From an uncultured Anaerolineales bacterium (GTDB lineage: Bacteria; Chloroflexota; Anaerolineae; Anaerolineales; UBA6663), in the NCBI GenBank assembly GCA_937952305.1, contig CALFZO010000170.1:1-9133 (forward strand): a DNA stretch of 9,133 bases, in the 5' to 3' direction. This document shows positions 1-6,273 of the stretch, in pieces; position 1 is the first letter of the stretch; each line of letters opens with the position of its first letter. The notes below the pieces were generated by a model. It was not told the origin of the DNA. It made no database searches and worked only from the letters and a program-made list of their open reading frames with translations. A program made the translations under genes and the position numbers.

Positions 1-635
1 AGGCCGACGTGCGCTGGGCCGGGGATCAGCCGCGCGACGCCGCCTTCGCCGAGGCGGTGGCCGCCGAACGCGCCGCCGGGCGCCGGCCGTACGCCATTCC
101 GCTGGGCGGCTCCACGGTGCTGGGCGCGGCCGCCTACGCCGCCGCGCTGCTGGAGCTCAAGGGGCAGCTGGACGCGCACAACCTGCCCATCAACCGGATC
201 GTCTTCGCCACCAGCTCCGGCGGCACGCACGCCGGGTTGGTCGTCGGCGCGCAGCTGGCCGGCCTGCGCAGCCAGGTCCTGGGGATCAGCGTCGATCTAT
301 CCGCGGCGGAGCTGGCCGCTCTGGTGGCGCACCTGGCCACCGAGACGGCGGCCCGGCTGCAGGCGCCCCACGCCTACACGCCCGCCGACATCCACGTCAA
401 TGCCGATTACCTCGGCGGCGGCTACGCCGTGATGGGCGCGCCGGAGCGCGAGGCTGTGCAGGTGTTCGCCCACACCGAGGGCCTGCTGGTGGATCCGGTC
501 TACACCGGCCGCGCGGCGGCCGGCCTGATCGACCTGTGCCGGCGCGGCGTCATCGGCCGCGACGAGTCCGTGCTCTTCTGGCACACCGGCGGTGCGCCCG
601 CGCTCTTCGCCTATGAAGCGCAACTGACCCGCTGA
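1..635 (+). CDS. D-cysteine desulfhydrase / ACC deaminase family PLP enzyme, 5'-truncated
   Basis: This is the C-terminal 210 residues of a pyridoxal-phosphate enzyme of the ACC deaminase/D-cysteine desulfhydrase family. The reading frame starts at base 3 and is open through the left edge. Family members are usually about 330 residues, so roughly the first third, with the PLP-binding lysine, lies outside. Visible hallmarks are a GGS segment (bases 105-113), the glycine-rich phosphate-binding loop SSGGTHAGL (213-239), DPVYTGRA (492-515) and the C-terminal HTGGAPALF (582-608). Known members break D-cysteine to pyruvate, H2S and ammonia, or deaminate aminocyclopropane carboxylate. The residues that separate the two activities cannot all be judged from this fragment, so the substrate is open; D-cysteine is the commoner bacterial assignment. 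The GTG at base 9 is an in-frame valine, not a start. The gene ends at TGA 633-635, convergent with the glycosyltransferase. Confidence 0.9.
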   Translation, partial: ADVRWAGDQPRDAAFAEAVAAERAAGRRPYAIPLGGSTVLGAAAYAAALLELKGQLDAHNLPINRIVFATSSGGTHAGLVVGAQLAGLRSQVLGISVDLSAAELAALVAHLATETAARLQAPHAYTPADIHVNADYLGGGYAVMGAPEREAVQVFAHTEGLLVDPVYTGRAAAGLIDLCRRGVIGRDESVLFWHTGGAPALFAYEAQLTR

Positions 636-652
636 CCCGGCCGGCCGCGGCC

Positions 653-690
653 GTTAAACAAAACCGGCGACGGCCCATCACCGTCGCCGG
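653..690 (-). terminator. Rho-independent terminator of the glycosyltransferase gene
   Basis: A perfect 10-bp stem (664-673 with 681-690, CCGGCGACGG) closes a 7-nt loop. Read on the minus strand it is followed by TTTTGTTTAA (654-663). It lies 28 nt past the glycosyltransferase stop. On the + strand the same hairpin lacks a T-tract, so it would be at best a weak stop for the convergent desulfhydrase-family gene. Confidence 0.85.
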
Positions 691-718
691 GTGGCAGCGG
701 CGCTGACCCAGCCGGCGG

Positions 719-2164
719 CTAGCCGACCTCCAGGTTGAAGTAGCTGGCCAGGCTGCTCTCCCACAGACTCGCCAGGCCCACGCACCCGAAGCCCAGCGCG
801 TAGATAAACAGCATCGGCGCCAGGCCGGGCGCTTCCTCCACGGCCAGCAGGCCGGTGGCCAGGGCGTAGAGCGCCAGCAGGATCTCGCCGATGGTCGTCC
901 ATTCCAAGGGCAGGGCGTAGCTGCTGGCCGCGCGCGCTTCGGGCGAGAATTTGGGCGTGCGCTGGAACTCGCTGGCGCGGCCGGCCAGCACCTCCAGAAA
1001 AGCGCGCGTATTGCCCAGCGCCATGCCGATCAGGCCCAGCGTCACCAGGGGATAATCCCGCATCCGCCAGAGCGCGTCGCGGCGCAGGCGCAGTTGCCCC
1101 AAGAAGGCCACCAGGAACGGCGTGACGCCCAGCCAGCCCAGCAGATCCCACGACACCGGCGTCCGGCCGTGCATCAACACGATCGGCAGGCTGAGCAACA
1201 GCGAGGCCAGCGCCAGGGGGTGCGTCAGGTAGCCGGAGATGTGCAGGAAACCCAGCACCCGGCGGTGCAGGGGCTGGCGCGCCGTCAGTAAGGACCAGCC
1301 CAGCTTCCGCACAACCTGGAAAGAGCCTTTCGCCCAGCGGAACTGCTGCCGCTTGAGCGCCAGGATCGAAGGCGTCAATTCAGCCGGCGCAGCCACATCC
1401 ATCCGGTAATCCAGGCGCCACCCGGCCATCTGGGCGCGGTAAGACAGGTCCATGTCCTCCGCCAGGGTGTCACCCTGCCAGCCGCCGGCGTCGTCGATGC
1501 AGGCCCGGCGCCAGACACCGGCGCTGCCGTTGAAGTTCATGAACCAGCCCGCGCGGCTGCGCGCCACCTGGTCGATGGTGAAGAAGCCGTCCAGGGCCAG
1601 CGCTTGGGCGCGCGTCAGCGGGTTCTGCTCCGCGTTGAAGTGCTCCCAGCGCGCCTGGACCATCCCCAGACGCGGGTCGGCCGCAAACTCCGGGATCAGG
1701 CGGCGCAGAAAGTCCGGCTGCGGCACGAAATCGGCGTCGAAGATGGCCACGAACTCGGCCTGCGGCGCGGCCGCCAGGCCGGCCGCGAGCGCGCCGGCCT
1801 TGAAGCCAGAACGGTCGCGGCGGTGCAGGTAGGTGATCGGCACGCCGCGGCCGCGGTGATACTGCACGCGCGCGCGGGCCTGCAGCGTCGTCTCGTCAGT
1901 GGAGTCGTCCAACACCTGGATCAGCAGGCGCTCGGCCGGGTAATCCAGGCGCGCGGCCGCGTCGATCAGCCGGTCCACCACATAGCGCTCGTTAAATATC
2001 GGCAACTGCACCAAGGCCAGCGGCCACTCGGCTGGCGGCGGCGCCGGCGGGCGGGGCGTCCAGTGCCAGAGCGCGCCCAACAGGTTGGCCAACAGCATCA
2101 ACCCGTAGGCCGCCAGGCCAAGCAGAACTAAAGCATAAATCCAGGCAACCCATTCGAGGGACAT
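719..2164 (-). CDS. Membrane glycosyltransferase family 2 (cellulose synthase/CslA-like)
   Basis: A 481-residue processive-type GT2 enzyme, expected to move a sugar from a nucleotide-sugar donor to a growing glycan at the cytoplasmic face of the membrane. One hydrophobic segment (about 5-34) precedes the catalytic domain (about 48-290), and four or five more follow (about 303-332, 340-360, 372-392, 423-443, 448-468). The four GT-A motifs are present: DDSTD (86-90), the metal-binding DAD (143-145), ED within TLAEDMD (236-237, catalytic base) and QQFRW (273-277). The QxxRW signature and topology resemble the cellulose synthase-like CslA/CslC group (mannan or glucan backbone synthesis), but the product cannot be read from sequence and no PilZ domain is present. 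I chose ATG 2164 because AGGTG lies 6 nt upstream; a GTG at 2173 falls inside that ribosome-binding site. The gene is flanked by terminators, so it is probably monocistronic. Confidence 0.92.
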   Translation of the reverse strand: MSLEWVAWIYALVLLGLAAYGLMLLANLLGALWHWTPRPPAPPPAEWPLALVQLPIFNERYVVDRLIDAAARLDYPAERLLIQVLDDSTDETTLQARARVQYHRGRGVPITYLHRRDRSGFKAGALAAGLAAAPQAEFVAIFDADFVPQPDFLRRLIPEFAADPRLGMVQARWEHFNAEQNPLTRAQALALDGFFTIDQVARSRAGWFMNFNGSAGVWRRACIDDAGGWQGDTLAEDMDLSYRAQMAGWRLDYRMDVAAPAELTPSILALKRQQFRWAKGSFQVVRKLGWSLLTARQPLHRRVLGFLHISGYLTHPLALASLLLSLPIVLMHGRTPVSWDLLGWLGVTPFLVAFLGQLRLRRDALWRMRDYPLVTLGLIGMALGNTRAFLEVLAGRASEFQRTPKFSPEARAASSYALPLEWTTIGEILLALYALATGLLAVEEAPGLAPMLFIYALGFGCVGLASLWESSLASYFNLEVG

Positions 2165-2182
2165 AGCCAACACCTATAGACA

Positions 2183-2188
2183 ATAATA
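2183..2188 (-). promoter_or_regulatory. Possible -10 element for the glycosyltransferase gene
   Basis: TATTAT on the minus strand lies in the AT-rich gap between the cyclase terminator and the glycosyltransferase start. I see no convincing -35 element, and transcription starting about 7 nt downstream would leave only a 12-nt leader carrying the AGGTG ribosome-binding site. The gene must be transcribed from this gap because a terminator lies just upstream, but the exact element is a guess. Confidence 0.3.
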
Positions 2189-2189
2189 A

Positions 2190-2235
2190 TCGTGATTAGA
2201 AGAAAGCAGCCCGCGACGCTGATCGTCGCGGGCTG
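2190..2235 (-). terminator. Rho-independent terminator of the cyclase gene
   Basis: A perfect 12-bp stem (2207-2218 with 2224-2235, arm CAGCCCGCGACG) has a 5-nt loop. On the minus strand it is followed by the T-rich tract CTTTCTTCTAAT. It lies 27 nt beyond the cyclase stop codon and separates it from the glycosyltransferase. Confidence 0.85.
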
Positions 2236-2261
2236 GAGGACAATCGCCTCGGCTGGGCAGG

Positions 2262-3962
2262 CTATTGCAGCCCGACCAACTCAAAGACCGTAATCGGCTG
2301 GATGCGGCCCTTAACGTGCATCGGCTCCAACGGGACCACCGTCACCACGTCCTGGACTTGGCGGTACACCGTATCGCTGATGATCACCTTGCCGGGGATA
2401 CCGTTGTCCTGGATGCGCTTGGCCGTATTGACCGTATCGCCGATGATCGTGTAGTCCAGCCGGTCCTTGGTCCCGACCAGGCCCACCACGGCCTCGCCGC
2501 GATGGACGGCGATGCGGAAGTTGAGCCGGAACTGCGGCTCCATCGTCTCGCGCAGGTCGATGATGTCGTCGCGCATCTGGATGGCGGCGCGGATAGCGCG
2601 CAGCGTGTGATCGGGCTGGTCGTCCGGCGCGTTGAAGAACGCCATCACCGCGTCGCCGATGAATTTGTCGACGGTGGCCTCTTGCAGCAGCATAGCCTCG
2701 GCCGCCGTGCCGACATAGCGGTTGAGCTTCTCGATCAGGATCTCCGGGTCGAGCGTCTCGCTCAATGTCGTGAAGCCCTGGATGTCGGCGAAGACGATGC
2801 TGACTTCCTTGCGGATGCCGCCCAGCTTCAGGCTGTTGACATCCAGGCGTTCCACCACCTGCGGCGGCACCATGCGCGTGAAGACTTCGAACTTGTTCTG
2901 CAGGCGCTTCTTCTCGGTGACGTCGTCCACCACGATGGCCAGGCCCTGGCTGCCCTGCCCGCCGTCCTTGAGCGGCGCGACGTTCAGGTTCCAGTTGACC
3001 GAGCCGCGCAGCGGCAGGTGCGGCGTGATCTCGTGGCCGACCTCGGCGCGCTGCTGGGCCTTGACCCGGCTCACCACCTGGGTCAGCGTCTCGTCGATGG
3101 GCAGGGCCGTGCCGAGCGGCTGGCCTTCGATCTCGCCGCGCGTGCGGCCCAGGATCTGCTCGGCGGCGTGGTTGCACAGCGTCACCACGTCCTGCATATC
3201 CGTGGTGATCACGCCGGACGCGATCGAGGCGAAGACGTTGTCCAGCAGTTCCTTCAGCTCCACCACCTGCTGATACTGGCGCGCGTTCTCGATGGCGATG
3301 GCGGCCTGGTTGGAGAAGGCCGAGAGCAGGTCGCGCTCCTTCTCGGTGAACAGGCCGGTGCGGATGCGGTTGTCGACGTAGATGACGCCGGTGACGCGGC
3401 TCTTGAACTTCAGCGGCACGCACACGATCGAGCGCAGGTTGTACCCGATGACGCTCTCCTGCGCCGAGAAGCGCGGGTCCGCGGCGGCGTTGGTGGTGAC
3501 CACCGGCTGGCCGCCCTCGGCCACCGTGTTCAGGATGGTGCGGCTGACCTGGAAATCGGCCTTGGTGAGCGTCTCGCGCTCCATCCCGCGCGCGGTGCGG
3601 AATTGCAGCTCGCCGCGCTCGTCCTTGAGCATCAGGAAGCCGCGCTCGGCGCCCGTCAGCCGGATGATGGTGTCCATCACTTCGTTGAGGACGGTCGACA
3701 GGTCCAGCGACGAGTTGATGACCTCAGCGGTGGTGGCCAAGGCGCGCAGCCGCTGCAGTTCGGCGTCCTGGGCGGAAACCTGCGGCTGAATGCGCTCCAG
3801 GGTCTCACGGACCGTGTTCAGCCCCTCCAACACCGTGGCCGGTACGCGGTTCGCCAGGTCTTTCTGGCTGACCAGCGCCGTGCGCAGATCGGCCGCCAGG
3901 CGGCTCATGTCCCCGACGAGCTTTCCGGGGGTGGGGGTGGGGGTGGTCGGGGCAGCGGGCAT
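2262..3962 (-). CDS. GAF-PAS class IIIb adenylate cyclase
   Basis: A 566-residue soluble signalling protein predicted to make cAMP from ATP. Domain order: Pro/Thr-rich N-terminus (1-13), a probable coiled-coil region (about 20-80), GAF (about 83-228), PAS (about 235-350) and a class III cyclase domain (about 385-563). Metal-binding aspartates are D393 (in FADIQGFT) and D437 (in FIGDAV). K433 is the adenine-selecting lysine, and transition-state N512 and R516 lie in VNTAKR. T505, in YTIIGD, replaces the aspartate of class IIIa enzymes, which defines class IIIb. All catalytic positions are filled, so a single-domain homodimer should be active. The architecture resembles cyanobacterial CyaB-type cyclases but with one GAF. 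The ligands of GAF and PAS are unknown. ATG 3962 fits the promoter at 4017-4044 (leader about 48 nt), though the nearest GAGG is 11 nt upstream; ATG 3908 is an alternative. No transmembrane segment is visible. The stop is TAG 2262-2264. Confidence 0.93.
   Translation of the reverse strand: MPAAPTTPTPTPGKLVGDMSRLAADLRTALVSQKDLANRVPATVLEGLNTVRETLERIQPQVSAQDAELQRLRALATTAEVINSSLDLSTVLNEVMDTIIRLTGAERGFLMLKDERGELQFRTARGMERETLTKADFQVSRTILNTVAEGGQPVVTTNAAADPRFSAQESVIGYNLRSIVCVPLKFKSRVTGVIYVDNRIRTGLFTEKERDLLSAFSNQAAIAIENARQYQQVVELKELLDNVFASIASGVITTDMQDVVTLCNHAAEQILGRTRGEIEGQPLGTALPIDETLTQVVSRVKAQQRAEVGHEITPHLPLRGSVNWNLNVAPLKDGGQGSQGLAIVVDDVTEKKRLQNKFEVFTRMVPPQVVERLDVNSLKLGGIRKEVSIVFADIQGFTTLSETLDPEILIEKLNRYVGTAAEAMLLQEATVDKFIGDAVMAFFNAPDDQPDHTLRAIRAAIQMRDDIIDLRETMEPQFRLNFRIAVHRGEAVVGLVGTKDRLDYTIIGDTVNTAKRIQDNGIPGKVIISDTVYRQVQDVVTVVPLEPMHVKGRIQPITVFELVGLQ
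3927..3952 (+). repeat. G-quadruplex-capable G-tract / CCCCCA hexamer repeat
   Basis: On the + strand three runs of five G separated by single T (3927-3931, 3933-3937, 3939-3943) are followed by TGGTC and four more G (3949-3952). This fits the intramolecular G-quadruplex pattern. It lies on the template strand 10-36 nt inside the cyclase gene, whose coding strand reads as CCCCCA hexamers giving Thr-Pro repeats. Confidence 0.75.
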
Positions 3963-4016
3963 CCGGGAATAATCCTCTATCAGCCAAGCAACTGTGCTGG
4001 CTGGCCAGCGGATTTC

Positions 4017-4044
4017 ATTATACGCTAACCATACCGAGTCGCAA
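4017..4044 (-). promoter_or_regulatory. Sigma-70-like promoter for the cyclase gene
   Basis: On the minus strand TTGCGA (4039-4044) is separated by 16 bp from a perfect TATAAT (4017-4022). Transcription would begin near 4010 and give a leader of about 48 nt before ATG 3962. The element lies between the Nudix stop (4067) and the cyclase start. This indicates that the cyclase is transcribed independently of the Nudix gene. Confidence 0.75.
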
Positions 4045-4066
4045 AGAAGCCGCGGATTATGCCCAG

Positions 4067-4600
4067 TTAATGAGACGCCAACCAGCGCGCGATGACCAGA
4101 CGCGTCGACGCGAACGCCAGGTCGGCGGGCAGGCGTTCCGCGGCGAAGTAGCCGGCCTCGATCGCATCGTCCCCGGCCGCCAGTTCGCCGCCGCGCGCCT
4201 CGGCGCGATAGACGATCAGGATATCGGCGCCCTCGTTTGACTCGGTCTTCGGGATGACGTCCACCAGGCCGGTCACCTGAACCACCAGGCCGGTCTCCTC
4301 GCGGGCCTCCCGCTCGGCCGCGCGGGCCGGGTCTTCGCCGGCGTCCACAAAACCAGCCGGCATCGACCACTTGCCGCGTTCGGGGTCGCCGCGGCGCCGG
4401 ATCATGAGCAGTTCTGGGCCGCGCTCGACGAGGACGGCCACCGCCACCTTGGGGTCGATGAAGTGGATGCGGCGGCAGGCCGGACAGACCGGGCGCACGG
4501 CGCCCTCGATGGGCCGGTATTCCACGGCCTGCCCGCAACGGACGCAATACTTGATTTCGGCGGCGCGGCCGCCCGGCGGCGGCGCTGGAGAAGCGGCCAT
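4067..4600 (-). CDS. Zinc-ribbon Nudix hydrolase
   Basis: A 177-residue Nudix hydrolase, expected to cleave a nucleoside diphosphate linked to another group, using Mg2+ or Mn2+. The N-terminus carries a four-cysteine zinc ribbon (C19, C22, C39, C42, two CxxC knuckles). The full Nudix box runs from G83 to L105 and fits GX5EX7REUXEEXGU exactly, with catalytic glutamates in REAREETGL. A zinc ribbon before the Nudix domain is also seen in NADH pyrophosphatase (NudC), but the protein is shorter than NudC (about 260 residues) and I do not see its SQPWPFPxS motif. The substrate is therefore unknown (ADP-ribose, NADH and sugar nucleotides are possible). ATG 4600 has a strong GGGAGG 8 nt upstream, but that site is the 3' arm of a terminator hairpin. 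The frame continues upstream to a possible start at 4645, through the hairpin, which I consider unlikely. The stop is TAA 4067-4069. Confidence 0.92.
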   Translation of the reverse strand: MAASPAPPPGGRAAEIKYCVRCGQAVEYRPIEGAVRPVCPACRRIHFIDPKVAVAVLVERGPELLMIRRRGDPERGKWSMPAGFVDAGEDPARAAEREAREETGLVVQVTGLVDVIPKTESNEGADILIVYRAEARGGELAAGDDAIEAGYFAAERLPADLAFASTRLVIARWLASH

Positions 4601-4640
4601 AAAAAAAACCTCCCGCGGCCTGGAGTGCCGGCGGGAGGTT
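4601..4640 (-). terminator. Terminator after the anti-sigma gene, overlapping the Nudix ribosome-binding site
   Basis: Arms 4631-4640 and 4607-4616 form a perfect 10-bp stem (AACCTCCCGC with GCGGGAGGTT). The stem can extend by 3 bp past a one-base bulge (4627-4629 with 4617-4619). A run of eight T (4601-4608 on the minus strand) follows and abuts the Nudix ATG. It begins 11 nt after the anti-sigma stop. The GGGAGG in the 3' arm is also the only good Shine-Dalgarno for the Nudix gene. Confidence 0.85.
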
Positions 4641-4651
4641 AGCACATTCGC

Positions 4652-5455
4652 TCAGCGGCGGCGAGCGGCCCAGGTGAGCGCGACCAGGATGGCGGTGAGC
4701 GCGCCCAGGCCGATGGCCCACTGCTGCAGCGGCGTCAGCGCGGGCGGGGGCGGCGTTTCCAGCGGGGCCGAGGCCGTGGTCAAAGCCGAGTCCGCGGCGG
4801 CGTTATCGGCCTGCCCATCCGCGCCAGACAGCGCCTGCCGCGCCGCGTCCGGCGTCGGCTCGGCGGCGTAGGCCAACTCGGTGGGGCTCGGTGTCGGGAA
4901 CCCGGCCACCGAGAACACTTCCGGGGTCGGGCTGTCGGCGCCGGCCTCCGTGGCGGACTCGTCGCCGGTTGCGGCGCCAAGGCCCCCGCCGGCGGCCGTT
5001 TCGGGCGGCGCGGCCAAGCTCTGCATGTCCGCTTCGGCGCTGCCGGCCGCGCTCTTGGTCGTTAACGCGTCGGTGGCGAGCGCGGCTTCAGGGGCCGGAG
5101 CCGGGGCCGGCGCCATAGCCAGCGGCAGGGCGGCCGGCCGCAGCACGGACAGCGCGGTGACGATGGCGAAGGCCGCGGCCGAGAGCGAGGTGGCCAGCCG
5201 AAAAGCCGGAAAAAGCCCGGCCAGAGGCGAGCGGCGGCGCAGCTGCTCGGCCTGGGCGGGCGTGAGGGTGAAGTTGCGGGGGACGCGGCGGCGCGGCAGA
5301 GCGCGCAGGGCACGCACCTGCAGCCGCAGATCACGCAGCGCGGCCTTGAGCTCAGGGTCGCGCGTCAGCTGCACCTCCAGCGCCGCCCGGTCGGCGGCCG
5401 CCAGTTGGTTATCAAGATACGCCGAAAGGCGGATGAAATCCTGCTCAGAAATCAT
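4652..5455 (-). CDS. Membrane anti-sigma factor paired with the ECF sigma factor
   Basis: A 267-residue protein whose start overlaps the sigma stop codon (ATGA, 5452-5455), which indicates translational coupling and a 1:1 partnership. By family role it would hold the sigma factor at the membrane until a signal releases it. The N-terminal about 60 residues are helical and charged (YLDNQLAAADRAAL, then DPELKAALRDLR), as in anti-sigma domains, but no HxxxCxxC zinc motif is present and the protein has no cysteine at all. A first membrane segment is at about 85-106. It is followed by a roughly 135-residue Ala/Pro/Thr/acidic low-complexity region, a second hydrophobic segment (about 245-263) and an RRR tail. 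This predicts N-in, C-in topology with an extracytoplasmic loop. A GAGG-like ribosome-binding site lies within the end of the sigma gene. The assignment rests mainly on context and topology; the sensory ligand is unknown. Confidence 0.82.
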   Translation of the reverse strand: MISEQDFIRLSAYLDNQLAAADRAALEVQLTRDPELKAALRDLRLQVRALRALPRRRVPRNFTLTPAQAEQLRRRSPLAGLFPAFRLATSLSAAAFAIVTALSVLRPAALPLAMAPAPAPAPEAALATDALTTKSAAGSAEADMQSLAAPPETAAGGGLGAATGDESATEAGADSPTPEVFSVAGFPTPSPTELAYAAEPTPDAARQALSGADGQADNAAADSALTTASAPLETPPPPALTPLQQWAIGLGALTAILVALTWAARRR

Positions 5456-6117
5456 GTCGTGGCCTCGTCCTCAAGACGATAAACACTGGGCAGGAGTTCC
5501 CGGGCCTCTTGCAGGCAATCGCGCAGCCGGGCGCGGGCGCGCGACAGCCGCGATTTCACGGTGCCCAGAGCCACGTTCGTAGCGGTGGCGATCTCGGCGT
5601 AGTCCAGGCCCTGGACGTCGCTGAGCACCGCCACCATACGCATATCGTCGGGCAGATGGTCGAGGCAGCGCTGGAGCGCCTCCGCCAGCTGGTGGCGCTG
5701 GGCGCGTTCCTCGGGCGTCTCATCCGCGGACACCAGCACCGAGCCGTTCTCGTTTTCGGTGCCGTCCGGCGCGGTGAGCATGTCTTCCAGGGACACCGCC
5801 GGGCGGCGCTTGCGCCGGCGCAATTCGTCGTAGCAGGCGTTGGTGACGATGCGCATCAGCCAGCCGCGGAACGAGCCGCCGCGATAGGACTCAATGTGCT
5901 TATAAGCTGAGATGAAGGCGTCCTGGGTGGCGTCCTCAGCCGCCTCGGCCTCGCCCATCACGCGGTAGGCGACGTTGTAGGCCAGCGCCTGGTATTCCAA
6001 CACCAGCCGGTTGAAGGCGTTGACGTCGCCGCGCTGGGCGTCGCGGATCAGGGCAGGCTCGTCCATCGGCGTCAATGATACCAGAGCGTCATACAGATCA
6101 GTCGCAAAGCGCGGCAT
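5452..6117 (-). CDS. ECF-type RNA polymerase sigma factor
   Basis: A 221-residue sigma-70 family factor of the extracytoplasmic function group, which redirects RNA polymerase to stress or envelope promoters. Region 2 (about 33-104) shows the core-binding DATQDAFISAY (62-72) and the -10 recognition stretch from FRGW (83) to DELRR (97-101). An acidic linker of about 40 residues follows. Region 4 (about 144-199) has the helix-turn-helix LDYAEIATATNVALGTVKSR (171-190) that reads the -35 element. Only regions 2 and 4 are present, as expected for ECF factors. ATG 6117 is chosen because GGGAGG lies 5 nt upstream; the later in-frame ATG at 6066 has none. The gene overlaps the anti-sigma gene by 4 nt. 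Autoregulation is typical of such pairs, but I could not recognise an ECF promoter upstream. Confidence 0.95.
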   Translation of the reverse strand: MPRFATDLYDALVSLTPMDEPALIRDAQRGDVNAFNRLVLEYQALAYNVAYRVMGEAEAAEDATQDAFISAYKHIESYRGGSFRGWLMRIVTNACYDELRRRKRRPAVSLEDMLTAPDGTENENGSVLVSADETPEERAQRHQLAEALQRCLDHLPDDMRMVAVLSDVQGLDYAEIATATNVALGTVKSRLSRARARLRDCLQEARELLPSVYRLEDEATT

Positions 6118-6206
6118 ACAAGCCTCCCATCGTGAGCGCGGCCAACTGCGCCTCGTCTCACTTTAGGCGGCCAGGATTACCTTCGTTTGCAGGGGGGATG
6201 GCGGCG

Positions 6207-6225
6207 TCGTAACAGCCTGTTACGA
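6207..6225. promoter_or_regulatory. 19-bp perfect palindrome upstream of the sigma operon
   Basis: TCGTAACAG, one central C, then CTGTTACGA form a perfect 9+1+9 inverted repeat in the gap between the hydrolase stop and the sigma start, about 90 nt upstream of the sigma ATG. The one-base centre would make a tight RNA hairpin and no T-tract follows, so a binding site for a dimeric regulator is more likely than a terminator. The protein that binds is unknown. Confidence 0.5.
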
Positions 6226-6244
6226 AATGGTAATACGCCGGGGG

Positions 6245-6263
6245 CGGTTGTCCATAACAACCG
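6245..6263. repeat. Small inverted repeat after the hydrolase gene
   Basis: CGGTTGT (6245-6251) and ACAACCG (6257-6263) form a 7-bp stem around a 5-nt loop, 11 nt beyond the hydrolase stop. Neither side is followed by a T-tract, so it is not a standard terminator. It could slow transcription, protect the hydrolase 3' end or be an operator half. Its function is not shown. Confidence 0.4.
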
Positions 6264-6273
6264 GCGTCGAGCC

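Noticed and set aside
2265..4028. A 587-codon open frame on the + strand opposite the cyclase gene
   Set aside because: Its translation is an Asp/Arg/His/Leu/Ala-rich shadow of a high-GC gene with no recognisable domain, while the minus strand encodes complete GAF, PAS and cyclase motifs.
3963..4721. N-terminal extension of the cyclase frame to a start at 4721
   Set aside because: The extra 253 residues are an out-of-frame reading across the Nudix gene and a terminator. The promoter at 4017-4044 and the ATG at 3962 give a normal start.
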